Source: Doryteuthis pealeii
Lineage: Eukaryota > Mollusca > Cephalopoda > Myopsida > Loliginidae
Length of the DNA stretch: 64,000 bases
Direction of reading: 5' to 3'
Assembly (NCBI GenBank): GCA_023376005.1
Contig: CM042160.1
Coordinates: 80,319,005 to 80,383,004 of the forward strand
The notes beneath the pieces are model-generated. The model searched no databases. It was not told where the DNA came from and worked only from the letters and a program-made list of their open reading frames with translations. Numbering within the stretch: position 1 is the stretch's first letter; each line of letters begins with the position of its first letter. The position numbers and the translations under genes were made by a program. This document shows, piece after piece, positions 37,379-47,658 of the stretch.

Positions 37379-39126
37379 ATGCAAAGGTGGGAGGAGTAAA
37401 GGCAAGAGCCCTGGTGGATACAGGATGCAATACGACCCTGGTAACTCCCTCATTGGTGAGAAGTTGGAGTGGAAGGACACTCATAAAAGCGGTTGATGGG
37501 AGATCGGTCACTTGCATGGGGTCTACCACTGTGACGTTATCAGTGAAAGAGGTGCAGTTCAACATCAGGGTGCTTGTGCTGGAACGCATCATCGATGACA
37601 TCGACGTCGTTCTTGGCATGGATGCTATCGACGGGTTGGGAGGTGTCACGGTTGTCGGGAATGATGTTCAATTTGGAAGAGCACAGTGTGCAGCGACCCT
37701 ACAGACACAAGGTAGTGGACTGAAGGGCATGAAGGTAAAAGACAAGGACTTTTGCGCTGAATTTGATGGGAAAAAATGGACGGTTGAATGGTACTGGAAA
37801 AATGAGCCACCCGCACTGAAGAACAGGGTAGGCATGTATAAAAGAACTATGCAGGATGAGGAGAGAGTGGCATTTGAGAATGAAGTGGACAGGTGGATTG
37901 AGCAAGGCATCTTGGTGCCTTGGAATGGAAAAGTTCAAAGTGGAGTATTGCCACTGATGGCAGTGACCCAACCCACGAAGCACAAAGTCAGACCAGTACT
38001 AGACTTTAGGGAGCTGAACGCGCATGTAATATGCCACACGGGAGGAGATGCTATCGATGTGTGTGGCGAGACCATTCGAGAGTGGAGACAGATGAAGGGT
38101 GCTGCTGCAATAATAGATCTAAAGTCAGCGTACCTGCAATTACATGTAGCAGAGAGGCTGTGGCAGTACCAGCTCGTGGCATACAAGGGGAAAACTTATT
38201 GCCTTACCAGGTTGGGTTTTGGGTTGAACGTCGCACCGAAAATCATGGCAGCAGTGCTCAAGACGGTATTGAATCAGGATGAGAGAATAGCGAAGGCCAC
38301 AAATTCATATATCGATGACATCCTGGTGGATGAGTCAGTTGTGCAAGCGGAAGGAGTGAGATATCACCTGGAAAAGCATGGATTGATAGCAAAGCCTTCA
38401 GAGTCCCTTGACGGAGGTGCAGCACTTGGGCTCAAGTTGAAGAAGGAGAAGGAGACTGGAGAGTTGGTTTTCCGGAGAAGTAATCAAATTCCTCTAGTGG
38501 TGGACAGGATGACTAAGCGGGAGTTGTTCTCGATCTGCGGGAAATTGGTGGGTCACTACCCCGTGGCTGGATGGTTGAGGGTTGCCAGCAGCTATGTAAA
38601 GAGACAGGCAGAGAAGATAATGTGGGATGACTGTGTGAGTGACAGGACACTCAAGATGATAAGGGATATCATCAAGGAAGTGGTGAGAGAGGACCCTGTG
38701 AGAGGAAGGTGGCATGTACCAAAAGTTGATGGCGGCATTGTTTGGTGTGATGCCAGCAGTATAGCAATGGGTGTGATATTGGAAGTAGGAGGTGTCAGGG
38801 CAGAGGACGCTGCTTGGCTGAGGAAGAAGACAGATGCTCATCATATAAATGTTACAGAGTTAGAGGCATTGATAAAGGGTGTCAACTTGGCAATAAAGTG
38901 GAAGTTGAGGAATATAGAGGTGAAGACTGACTCGGCAACTGTGCTGGCCTGGGTTGAGTCTGTAATAAATAAGGAGAGCAGAATACGGACTAAGGGAGCA
39001 GCAGAGATGCTCATAAAGCGACGGCTGGGAGTTTTGGAGGACGTGATACAAGAGTTTGACTTACAGATCAGGGTTAACCTTGTGACCTCGGAAGCTAATA
39101 AAGCTGATGCTCTCACAAGGGTGTAG
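37285..39126 (+). CDS. pol: protease, reverse transcriptase, RNase H
   Basis: An uninterrupted 613-codon frame in -1 register to gag. It is expected to be expressed by frameshifting and not from its own start, since the frame opens upstream of any good ATG. Domains in order: aspartic protease with ALVDTGCNTTLV near residue 42; reverse transcriptase with VRPVLDFRELN, IIDLKSAYLQLHV, LGFGLNVAPK and YIDDILV near residue 342; RNase H with VWCDASS (Asp near 489), an ELEA segment and ADALTRV at the end. A TAG at 39124-39126 stops the frame just before integrase, which continues in the same frame. Copies LTR-element RNA into DNA in the cytoplasmic particle. Confidence 0.93.
   Translation: MSPGKRAMGSYCANSYPVRSTSARHRNLPVVDAKVGGVKARALVDTGCNTTLVTPSLVRSWSGRTLIKAVDGRSVTCMGSTTVTLSVKEVQFNIRVLVLERIIDDIDVVLGMDAIDGLGGVTVVGNDVQFGRAQCAATLQTQGSGLKGMKVKDKDFCAEFDGKKWTVEWYWKNEPPALKNRVGMYKRTMQDEERVAFENEVDRWIEQGILVPWNGKVQSGVLPLMAVTQPTKHKVRPVLDFRELNAHVICHTGGDAIDVCGETIREWRQMKGAAAIIDLKSAYLQLHVAERLWQYQLVAYKGKTYCLTRLGFGLNVAPKIMAAVLKTVLNQDERIAKATNSYIDDILVDESVVQAEGVRYHLEKHGLIAKPSESLDGGAALGLKLKKEKETGELVFRRSNQIPLVVDRMTKRELFSICGKLVGHYPVAGWLRVASSYVKRQAEKIMWDDCVSDRTLKMIRDIIKEVVREDPVRGRWHVPKVDGGIVWCDASSIAMGVILEVGGVRAEDAAWLRKKTDAHHINVTELEALIKGVNLAIKWKLRNIEVKTDSATVLAWVESVINKESRIRTKGAAEMLIKRRLGVLEDVIQEFDLQIRVNLVTSEANKADALTRV
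37294..37354 (+). promoter_or_regulatory. Predicted -1 ribosomal frameshift signal (gag-pol)
   Basis: The heptamer GGGAAAC (37294-37300) is in the right register of gag (CAG GGA AAC) for a -1 slip into pol (GGG AAA). After a 7-nt spacer, GGGGAGTTA (37308-37316) pairs with TAGCT-A-CCCC (37326-37335, one bulged A). In the loop, GCGCC (37319-37323) is complementary to GGCGC at 37350-37354, giving an H-type pseudoknot. Pairings were worked out by eye; no free-energy calculation was made. Confidence 0.72.
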
Positions 39127-39135
39127 AAAGCCTGG

Positions 39136-39807
39136 TTGAAAGTGCCCATTGATGCAAACGTCGGATATGTCATGTGCAGCATTGAGGATGAGTTCGTCAA
39201 GAAACTGCATGAAAGTCACCACATGGGTGTGGAGAGGACACTATTTTTGGCAAAGAAGGTAGACCCAGCGATTTCTAGAGAAGTTGTGCGCAAAGTAGTG
39301 CGAGCATGCCAGCGATGCCAATCAATAGATCCTGCGCCAAGTAAGCATGAGGCTGGTGAAATCCATGTCTCGAAGAATTGGGCAAGACTGGCAATTGACG
39401 TTACGCATTATCATAATAGCGCATATCTGTCAATGGTGGATTGTGGACCTTGTAGAATTGCTGTATGGCGAGAGCTGAGGGGAGAGACGGGAATGTCGAT
39501 TGCAGCTATGCTGGATGAGTTGTTTCTGGAGAGAGGTCCAGTGGAGGAGATCCTGATGGACAATGGCACTGTCTTCAAATCAGGACCGGTCAAGGCAGTC
39601 CTGGAAAAGTGGAATGTACGAGCGTACTACAGGGCTGCATACCGACCAAGTGGGAACGGCATTGTGGAGAGGCATCACAGGACTGTGAAGGCAGTAGCCG
39701 AAAGGGGCCAAAATATCACCGCTCGAGGCAGTTTACTAGTACAACATATCCCCTCGAGTAGGTCAGGAAGAGGATTCTGTGCCTCAGCGTGCGATATTTT
39801 CGTATGA
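39136..39807 (+). CDS. pol: integrase (C-terminally broken)
   Basis: Same frame as the upstream pol, separated only by the TAG at 39124-39126. It has an HHCC-type zinc region (HESHHMG, then CQRC) and the catalytic triad: Asp near residue 88 (LAIDVTHY), Asp 142 (LMDNGT) and Glu 178 (NGIVERHH), with 35 residues between the last two, the DD35E spacing. After about residue 190 the frame loses resemblance. Integrase-tail-like sequence reappears in other frames at about 39880-40139, so the C-terminal domain is frameshifted. It would insert the element's DNA into the host chromosome; this copy is unlikely to work. Confidence 0.88.
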   Translation: MKVPIDANVGYVMCSIEDEFVKKLHESHHMGVERTLFLAKKVDPAISREVVRKVVRACQRCQSIDPAPSKHEAGEIHVSKNWARLAIDVTHYHNSAYLSMVDCGPCRIAVWRELRGETGMSIAAMLDELFLERGPVEEILMDNGTVFKSGPVKAVLEKWNVRAYYRAAYRPSGNGIVERHHRTVKAVAERGQNITARGSLLVQHIPSSRSGRGFCASACDIFV

Positions 39808-39908
39808 GTGGAGACATCCGTTGGTTGTACCCAAAAGGAGACAGAGGTGAGGCAAACTGACTCAGTTCATATTGGAGAAGAGGTATGGATAAAGCCGCCT
39901 GATGCTCG

Positions 39909-40139
39909 TTGTACCACGCAGTGGGACGAGGAATAGTGACTGGAGCGCAAGCACGAAATAACATCTCTGTGAATGGAACCCCACGGCATATCCTCGATAT
40001 TCGACGAGTGATAGGCTCCCTGAATGAAAGTGAAAGCGAAGGTGCTGTGAGGCAAGAGGAGAGCAGCGAAGTCGTTCCAGTTCGTACGTCGAGTAGAACC
40101 GTACGTCCACCTTATTGGTCACGGGACTACGAGATGTGA
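39909..40139 (+). pseudogene. Integrase C-terminal tail, out of frame
   Basis: The segment starting GRGIVTGAQARNNISVNG and ending RTVRPPYWSRDYEM resembles the end of a Ty3/Gypsy-type integrase and finishes about 25 bp before the right LTR, as expected. It is separated from the catalytic core by frame changes between about 39715 and 39935. The ATG is not a real start. Confidence 0.55.
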
Positions 40140-40164
40140 AGATGATTTTGAGATCAAGGGGGCG

Positions 40165-40635
40165 TGTGGTGAAAAGTGATTCTAGCACTCGAAAACCCAT
40201 AAAGGAAAAAGGCCCAGCTTCGTTTCTCAGGGCTGCGTCTGTGTTTTCGTAGATCCCTTTTACGTTGATGTCGCGCACGCGCTCAGAAAACGGAAGTGGG
40301 CGAGCAGAAAGGTAAACAAGCAGCGGCGAGAGGAGAACGCGAAAAAGGGGTGTCCGAACGAGTGAACGGAAACGAAGTGAATAAGAGTGAAGGAGCGATA
40401 AAAGAGAAAACTGAAAAGGATAAGGAAGAGAAGAAGGAGAGAAACGAACGAAAGAAAGAACACATACAGAAGCTCAGAAGAAGGAATACAAGGATAAAAG
40501 AGACAGACGCAGGTTGTAACGAATTCTTTGTTTTACTGTATTTTAACTTGTCATTTGCTGTTTTATTTTTGGCAAAATAAATCAGTGTCTCTTAGTAACT
40601 GTTAAGTTTTTTGTTCGGGCTAACTTCAAGGCACA
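40165..40635 (+). mobile_element. Right LTR (471 bp)
   Basis: Matches the left LTR end to end with about five substitutions, e.g. CCCAC to CCCAT, two changes after CGTTTC, AGTGAGC to AGTGGGC and AGTGACT to AGTGTCT. AATAAA is at 40576-40581. TAGCC follows directly as the right target duplication. Confidence 0.95.
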
Positions 40636-40640
40636 TAGCC

Positions 40641-41285
40641 AAAAACAAATTAAAACAAAAATGACGTCAAATCTGTATTTTACAAAAGAAAATTTCCCCC
40701 ACCCCGATTAAAAAAAAAGAAAATTGAGATAATTAAATGATTTTAATGAAATTATCAGTGTTGATTTATCAATGAATGAATTTTATAATGCACCAGTTGT
40801 TTTAATTAAAAACTTTCTGATTAGAAAATGAGTAGAAAATAAGTACAGAAAATTGAAAAATTAAATGTAAAAAAAAAAATTACTTGTTTTTGGTTTTGTT
40901 TATAATTAACGTCTAGAATATCAGCGAAAAAAATTATACATCGATATTTGATCGGTCAAAAAGTTTGGGACCTAGAATTTCAATTGAGTTTTCCCCAAAG
41001 ATTATTAGATTACAATACTAAAGTAGACTCTTTATTAGATAAAAATTTGTATTTAGAATTTAAAATTTGAAATTTGAAACTTAAACTTATTTAAAATGAA
41101 TTTCATCTATTAATTAAGCGTATAAATTGTTTGTGCTGTGATTGGTAGAAATGATAATATTGAATTTAAAGCATTTCGATTTATTTCCATCGAATCAGTT
41201 AGATTGAAACGATTCAGTAATTAAAAAAAAAAGAATTCGTTGATTAATAATTTTTTAGATCCTCTTTTTTTTCTACGTCTTTAAA
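40641..41285. other. AT-rich repeat-derived spacer
   Basis: Contains a dispersed block with GAAATTATCAGTGTTGATTT and AATGAATGAATTTTATAA (about 40745-40800). Similar blocks occur near 10655 and 45815, and inverted near 11255. No gene is seen. Confidence 0.5.
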
Positions 41286-43896
41286 CATAGTGTAATTGTT
41301 ATCAATCTCGTCTCAAACAAATAAGGGCGTCCCATTATCGTGTAATTGTGTGCAAGCTAGTCTCGCAAATGCAATAATACTGAATAGTGAGGTCGATCCT
41401 TAGTGGGCGCGTTATACTTGCGACTTCATGTCACATCCTATTCGTGGCGAACGGAGTAGGTAAATATACTTAAAATATTTCAAAAATTACCCCTAACTCG
41501 TAAATGGTTTGAACCAATTATTTTTTCTGTTGAGTTACAATGTTAGAAAATGTGTTTAATGTATTTTTTTAACCCAATAAAAAACTCACAAAAATAAGTT
41601 AAATATTACAAAGAATTTTTTTCGTCATTCAATATTTTTAGGGATGTTTACATTTAGAATAGTACTTCAAATATAAAGGTACCCATTAATCTGAAAGATC
41701 TTCATTTCCTTTAATTACCCCCCCCCCAAAAAAAAACCCCAACCTTTTCTTACAATTAATACTGAATTTTAAAAAATCCTGTTTGAATGTGAAATTTGAA
41801 TATTTAAACACCGTGTATCTTAGTACTTTTTTTTACTACTTATGAAGAACTGTGTTAAGTCCCGCAAAGTGATTAATGTTTATTAAATTAGATCATTTCA
41901 CCAGTAAAAAGAAAGTAAATTTGTAATTTTTCTCATAAAAAATAAATTACATTTGAGACTTTATTTTCTCAATGACATTTTCTGAAGTATAAGTCGACTC
42001 ATAAGATGCATTACTGCTGAGTAGCGAGTCCGATCAAAGCTGGATGTCCGAAACTTGCAACCTAGTCTTACACCCTACCCATGGTGAACGGGTCGAGTCA
42101 ATACTTAGTTCTATAATTGTGTCATTAGAATGTTTATCTCCAGGTCCAATTAGATAGTGCTAAACATGAATATATTCGTTCTAAGAAGTAAATCGTCATA
42201 AAGGCAGAGTAAGTATTTTCAACTCGTTCGCCACGTATAAGACCTAACAAAATAACTGTCAGAGTTTGATAGAAATGATCAGGATTATGTTCATAATTTC
42301 CATTATTTCTGTAAGCTAAAAAGAACTTTCTAAAATCATCAGGAGTTTATTTAATGTTTCTTCTTTCGAATGGAAAATAATTATCAAAATAATTTTCAAG
42401 ATAATCTTAAAATTTTGCAAGTTTCATTGTGTTGAATATAGGTGGGGGTAAATTTCACAGGGAAAATTGGTGGTACCTAGGATATTGTTATCATTTTTAC
42501 CTTCCAATTTTCAATTCTAAAATAAAATGTGGTTTCGATATTGACGTTTGTATATTGTCCGAATTTTGCAGGCAATATGATTGATGCATGGGAAATATAT
42601 TGTTTGTATATTATTTTACTGTTACTCATGAGTTCGTCCTTAACTCTACATCACGTCTTTTGTTACATTTCGCTCGTGCGTAGGAGTTAGATAAATTCCT
42701 ATTTTTACATTATATATAGATACTCACAATAGATTGTTAATATTTTCACCCTCTTCAATTTTATCTAAAATATTTTTCATATGTGGACAATATTAACATT
42801 AGAAAATCCCCCTAATTTAAGCTATCAACTTTCAAATTATCTTTTTGGTACGAATAATGTTCAATATATGTGAAATAATAATTTTGTTGTCATAGATGCA
42901 GTACTACATCAGGATATTGATATTGCTATAAAAAAATCGAAATCATCAATAACTTGATTGACTTTTTTTATAGCAGTTTTGGATTCCTTGGGCAAAAATG
43001 CTTTTATAATGCAATCTTTAGAAGTAGGAAAGCTATAGAACTCATTTTACAGAAAAAATTTTTTCGCATCCCACCCAAAAAGTTGGATAGCTAAAAATCA
43101 ACATAACTCCGCCAATTTTTGGAATTGGAAGATCAAATTTTGAGGATTGTCTAACTTTAACATAATTCACACTTGGACAAAAGTAAGAAAAATTGAAGGG
43201 GTCGGGTGACATAGCCTGGATGATTTGATTTGGAATTACCCCGGAATTAGAAAAAAATATCTATTTAATACAAACCTTCTTTTAATCAAACAAAGTATAA
43301 GTTTTGAAGAAAAACTCTATTGAAAATTTCGCCCCTAGATTACTGAAAATCTCTTCCATCGACATTAAATAAAGAACAGTTTTTTCTATTTGGGCTAAAT
43401 CAACATTATTACCTCCCCTGCCTGCTTTTCTCTTTTCTCGCTACACCGTTCGTAGACATTAAAAAAAAACAAATTTCGTTCAATAAAGGCTCATTAAGCA
43501 GAACAATGTCTTCGAGTTTTCATTACACGACAAAAGAAAATGTACAATATTCTATTCTTAAATTCAGATTGCATGTTTCTTGTTACAGAATTTTTTGATA
43601 ACGAAGTTTCAAATAGATAATACAGAGTAAAAATTATTATTTTAAACTTCCATTCATACACTAAACAAATGAAAATATCTAAAACTAGGTATGTCCAAAC
43701 TCAAGTGTTAAAGGGAGATAAATGATATTTTAAAATTTTAAAATAGTGAGAATGACAAAAATTGATGAAAGCAAATATGTGTTAATTTCACAATCCGTGT
43801 ATTTGACGCAGTTAGTATGGCTCTTCAGTCAAGTAACATTAACTGAATTATATTCTGAGTTCTGGGTTCGAATACATTCAAGCTATCATAATCATT
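41286..43896. repeat. Outer right arm of the large inverted repeat
   Basis: Reverse complement of 6609-9293 in the same linear order, with better base quality than the inner right arm. It lacks about 130 bp that hold the right end of the MITE in the left arm. Mirror partners of the tRNA-like modules are at about 41340-41450 and 41990-42100. Confidence 0.85.
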
Positions 43897-43989
43897 GTTC
43901 ATCACTCCACGCTTTTTCAAAGCCTCCACCTAATTTCTTCTTCTCTTTTCTAATATAGTTGTTATCGCTCAAAAAACTCAGGACCTTCA

Positions 43990-44770
43990 TTATCTCGTTA
44001 TACTAACTCAACTACTTGTACCTCTGATCCACCGAAAAGCTGTTCCAACTTAACACATTTCCAATGGTCATATATTTAGACTTTCTGGTGCTCAAATAAA
44101 TTAATCAGAAAAAAAAGGACTTTCTATAATTCGAACTCGTAAACTTTGTATCATAACTACAAATCAACATTCTAAATATATAAGGATTGAAAATGTGGAA
44201 AAAAGGCTTGTTTGGTTGGTCAGTGGTACAAGTGGTTTATTTACTGTTATGATCACAGTTTACTAGATCGAATTATAGAAACACCATTTTTTATTTATTC
44301 ATTTTTTTCTGATTAATTTATTTGAGCATTAGAAATTCTAAATATATAAGGATTAAAAATGAGGTAAGTGTTAACGGCTTGTTTGGTTGGGCAGTGGTAC
44401 AAGGGGTTTATTTGCTGTTATGATCACATTTTACGAGAACGAATTACAGACACCCATTTTCTTTCTGATTAATTTATTTGAGCATTTGAAATTCTAAATT
44501 TATAAGGATTAAAAATGAGGAAAGAGTTAACGCTTGTTTGGTGGGTCAGTGGTACAATTGGTTTATTTACTGTTATGAAACACAGTTTACGAGATCGAAT
44601 TATAGAAACTAAATTTTTTGTTCTGATTAATTTATTTGAGCATTAGAAATTCTAAATATATAAGGATTGAAAATCAGGATATTGGTAACGGCTTGTTTGG
44701 TGGGTCAGTGGTACGATTGCTTTATTTACTGTTATGATCACAGTTTATTTCAATGCGAGAGCTTTTTAGT
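43990..44770. repeat. Tandem repeat of about 150-170 bp, plus strand counterpart of 5.6-6.0 kb
   Basis: Units share TCTAAATATATAAGGATT (near 44162, 44337, 44500 and 44652), GGCTTGTTTGGTTGG-type sequence and CAGTGGTACAAG...TTTACTGTTATGATCACAG. The order and orientation mirror the left-side copies, extending the inverted symmetry of the window. Confidence 0.75.
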
Positions 44771-44830
44771 AAAAGAACTGTGAATACAGAATTCTGCTAA
44801 AAATATCAATAATGAAATTGATACTGTTGT

Positions 44831-44895
44831 AAAAATTACTCACCATTATCTTGAAAAAATTTTTAAATTTTTCAAGATAATGGTGAGTAATTTTT
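44831..44895. repeat. Perfect 28-bp-arm hairpin
   Basis: AAAAATTACTCACCATTATC...AAAAA (44831-44858) is exactly complementary to 44868-44895 around a 9-nt AT loop. It lies about 530 bp upstream of the probable first P450 exon. The T-rich 3' flank is part of the arm. Confidence 0.8.
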
Positions 44896-45033
44896 CCCCC
44901 AATGGGATAATGGGATATTTGAATTGTGTTCTTCTTTTTAGCAACTCTTTATACTCGTTATTTCTTTTTTGCGAGATTTAAAAGATAGTTTTAAAATATT
45001 TAGGTTTCTTTCTTCAATGTGGCCTAAACTGAT

Positions 45034-45087
45034 CACGTGACCTATTTCGGTGGTAACTATCATATGACAAGTAACTGGGACCACGTG
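45034..45087 (+). promoter_or_regulatory. Pair of CACGTG E-boxes upstream of the P450 first exon
   Basis: CACGTG is at 45034-45039 and 45082-45087, about 335-385 bp before the candidate start codon. The first sits in GGCCTAAACTGATCACGTGA, which also occurs inverted and diverged near 33620-33660 without the exact E-box. It may therefore belong to a dispersed repeat. A role in P450 control is only a possibility. Confidence 0.3.
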
Positions 45088-45420
45088 ATATTTGTAGAAA
45101 TTGATGTCAAATAAGTAGAACAGATTATTATAATCTTATAATTACCTTATTTTTTATAAGTGTATTACTCCACTTTAACCTTTCAAAACAGATCAAACAA
45201 AAAATTTTAAGTGACGCCCCCCACACACACACGCTTTTTAACACATTGAAATAAAATGTAAAAAAAATTATTTGTGTCATGTTTACTTCCTCCTTTTTTC
45301 TGTCCTTTTTGTTTAGTTCAGTTAGCAGCAGGCAGAGAAGAGACACTTGTCGCTTGTCTGGATAAAAGCAAAAGGGAAAAAAAAAGAAAACATAAGTTCC
45401 GTTCCTTGTTGGATGTAATT

Positions 45421-45493
45421 ATGGATTTATTTGGAGTTTTATACATTCCAAATTTTTTGCTGGTCACATTCGCTTTAATAATCAGCTTTATTT
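45421..45493 (+). CDS. P450 exon 1 (probable): N-terminal membrane anchor
   Basis: ATG starts MDLFGVLYIPNFLLVTFALI followed by ISFI and an exact GTAAGT donor at 45494. The short acidic start, an IP motif and one hydrophobic segment is the usual first exon of CYP3-type P450s, which anchors the protein in the endoplasmic reticulum. Upstream sequence (45310-45420) would be the 5' untranslated region. The exon leaves one base of a codon, whereas exon 2 needs two, so the junction is one base short. A missing base in a T run here, or a different true first exon, would explain it. No better candidate was found between 44.9 and 49.6 kb. Confidence 0.5.
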
Positions 45494-45581
45494 GTAAGTT
45501 CACAATTTTTGTTATTTTATTCGTAGTAATTTTTCTCTTTCTCTTTTCACAACGTATATAATCAATGAAAAATAATTCCAA

Positions 45582-46137
45582 TGATAAAGAAATAAAAACA
45601 CATTAGTAAATAATAAAACTAAGTAGTTACAAAAAAACGCACAGTATCATTTTAAAAACAATGAATTCAAATCGATTATTTAAAGTTGAATTTTAGGTTT
45701 AGTCGAAAAATTGTTACATAATGTAGATATCAACAATTGTGACATCATAGACACATTTGACAAAATCCTACCCCTGATTGTAAAGAATTAGTAAAAAAAA
45801 TCAGGGAATTATCAGATTTTGATGAAATTTTCAGTGTTGATTTATTAATAAATTAATTTTATAATTCATCAGTTATTTTATTTCAAAACTTTCTTATTTT
45901 TTTTCAGGTCACTTAACTTTGATACTCCTTACTTTTGGGTCGCAAAATATCGGCGCGGTTTATATTAGGGTCTGCCAATTGTGTTGTCATAATCAAAAAC
46001 AATTATAAAAAAGCTTAAGTACATATTCCCTGGTCTGATTTTTCACTAATCAAATAAATGTTCTATTTTCTTTCTTCTTTCTTTCTATCTTTTATCAACC
46101 ACCCATTTTATTTCTCGTTCATTATCTTTCTTTTTTT

Positions 46138-46170
<33 letters not shown>

Positions 46171-46428
46171 AACCAGCCTAGACAACTCTTTATTTATTTA
46201 TCTATCTATCTATCTATTTATTTTACTAACTATTCACTTTATTTCGAGACAAGACTTTATTTATTTTTCTACCACCCATTTTATTTCTTATTTACTCTTT
46301 TTTTTTCTTCGTTTCTTTCTTTGTTTCTTTCTTAGACAAACCATCTGCTTTATTCATTTCTAGAGCACTCTTTCTTTTTTTTCTTTCTTTCTTTCTTTAT
46401 TTCAGCAAGCACCCACTTTATTTCTAGG

Positions 46429-46521
<93 letters not shown>

Positions 46522-46604
46522 TTTACGTCACTATTTCTTTCTTTCATACACCAACCATCCACTTTATTTATTTTCTGATCTGATTTTTAAAATGAAGATG
46601 ATGT

Positions 46605-46691
<87 letters not shown>

Positions 46692-46806
46692 CATCATTTT
46701 TTTTCATTATTATATTAATTACTTTATATTACGTATAAACTGCATTACATTTCAAAAGATTTTACGGAAATACCCGAAACCTTTGAGACAGCTCCTGTAA
46801 GGGTTA
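45582..46806. repeat. P450 intron 1, proximal part: microsatellite-rich
   Basis: Holds the GAAATTTTCAGTGTTGATTT dispersed block (about 45820-45845), CTTT-type runs (46070-46170 and 46380-46400), (CT)n at 46432-46519, (CA)n at 46605-46643 and (TA)n at 46645-46690. Open frames over these runs are not genes. Confidence 0.75.
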
Positions 46807-47415
46807 TTTCAGGTGTTTCCGTAATCTAATGCTAATTACACGTACAATGTGATTCTAATGATATCATTTCTTGATATTCTGCATTTGTACCAAAATCCTT
46901 ACATTAAAATTTTTTTTTTTTTTTAAATGTTTCAATTTCTTTTACCGTAATAAGTTCATATTCGATCGGCTACGCTTTGAATTAATAATGTTATTTTTTA
47001 AAATTATTTGTTGAATTTCATATTACAAAATTAAAATTAAAATTGAAATTAAAGGGTTATTTTATGTCTAGATAATGTATTCATCAATTTTTTTTTTAAA
47101 TACAAGTTTAACAAATCGTCTCATTTTTATCTTTTTTTTAATATAGTTAATTATTGAATTAAAATTTCTTACTAAATACTTATATGTGATGTCATTTCCT
47201 ATACCCTGACGAAAGCAAATAAAATGCCTCCCCCCTACAAGGCCGGATTAGAGAAGGTTTTTTTACGTGGGAATGTTTATGGGGCATCCTGCGAGGATCG
47301 AACTTGCTATTCAGTAGTAATGGATATGCAAGACTAACTTTGTAGCCATTACACCACGTTTCTTTTATTTCTTGTTCCCCTCTACCCCCGGTTTCAATGG
47401 GTAGCCGCTTCTAAT
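46807..47415. mobile_element. Dispersed repeat, copy 1 (partner at 61985-62520)
   Basis: Shares in order: TTTCCGTAATCTAATGCTA, TTCTAATGATAT...TATTCTGCATTTGTACC, an AAAATTTCTTACTAAA-type AT segment, GATGTCATTTCC, AAGGCCGGATTA, CATCCTGCGAGGATCGAA and a terminal GGGTAGCCGCT preceded by a short hairpin. Minus-strand 47285-47358 is tRNA-like (A-box TGGTGTAATGG, B-box AGTTCGATCC). The hairpin-ended right edge resembles Helitron ends, but no terminal CTRR is convincing. Confidence 0.55.
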
Positions 47416-47658
47416 TCAATATAAATGATCAAATTCAAAGCATTGAATATTTATTCATTATTCTAAAACATTTAGTTAATCGAAAAAAAAATATTGTTAC
47501 TGGGACGATAATGATGTTGATCCAACAAACTTTTGAAAGAAATCACAACATCTATGGCAAGGAGAACCAAGAAAAATTGATTTGCTTAAAATTCGTCAAT
47601 TTTATTTTGCAATAACAAATGGAATTAATAACAACAATCTATATCCGAAAAAGGCACC

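Larger units (their letters stand above)
36102..40635 (+). mobile_element. Complete LTR retrotransposon, Ty3/Gypsy-like
   Basis: A 4534-bp element: two 471-bp LTRs, gag with CCHC knuckles, then protease, reverse transcriptase, RNase H and integrase in that order. A purine-rich AAGGGGG tract sits just before the right LTR. The domain order and RT motifs fit Ty3/Gypsy better than Copia; I am less sure about separation from other PR-RT-RH-IN groups. No clear tRNA primer-binding site follows the left LTR (AGCTAATTCGGC). The about 1% LTR divergence and intact 5-bp target duplication indicate a recent insertion. Frame breaks in gag and near the integrase C-terminus, plus an in-frame TAG between RNase H and integrase, make this copy look non-autonomous as read. 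Confidence 0.92.

Noticed and set aside
38494..38844. Antisense open frames within pol (several between 37.0 and 39.6 kb)
   Set aside because: They are shadows of the well-supported plus-strand pol gene.
46058..46363. 101-codon Phe-rich open frame in intron 1
   Set aside because: It is made of CTTT/ATTT microsatellite sequence only.
47285..47358. A tRNA gene on the minus strand
   Set aside because: A- and B-box-like motifs are present, but T-arm and acceptor pairing is poor, and the block recurs as part of a dispersed repeat at 62411-62475.
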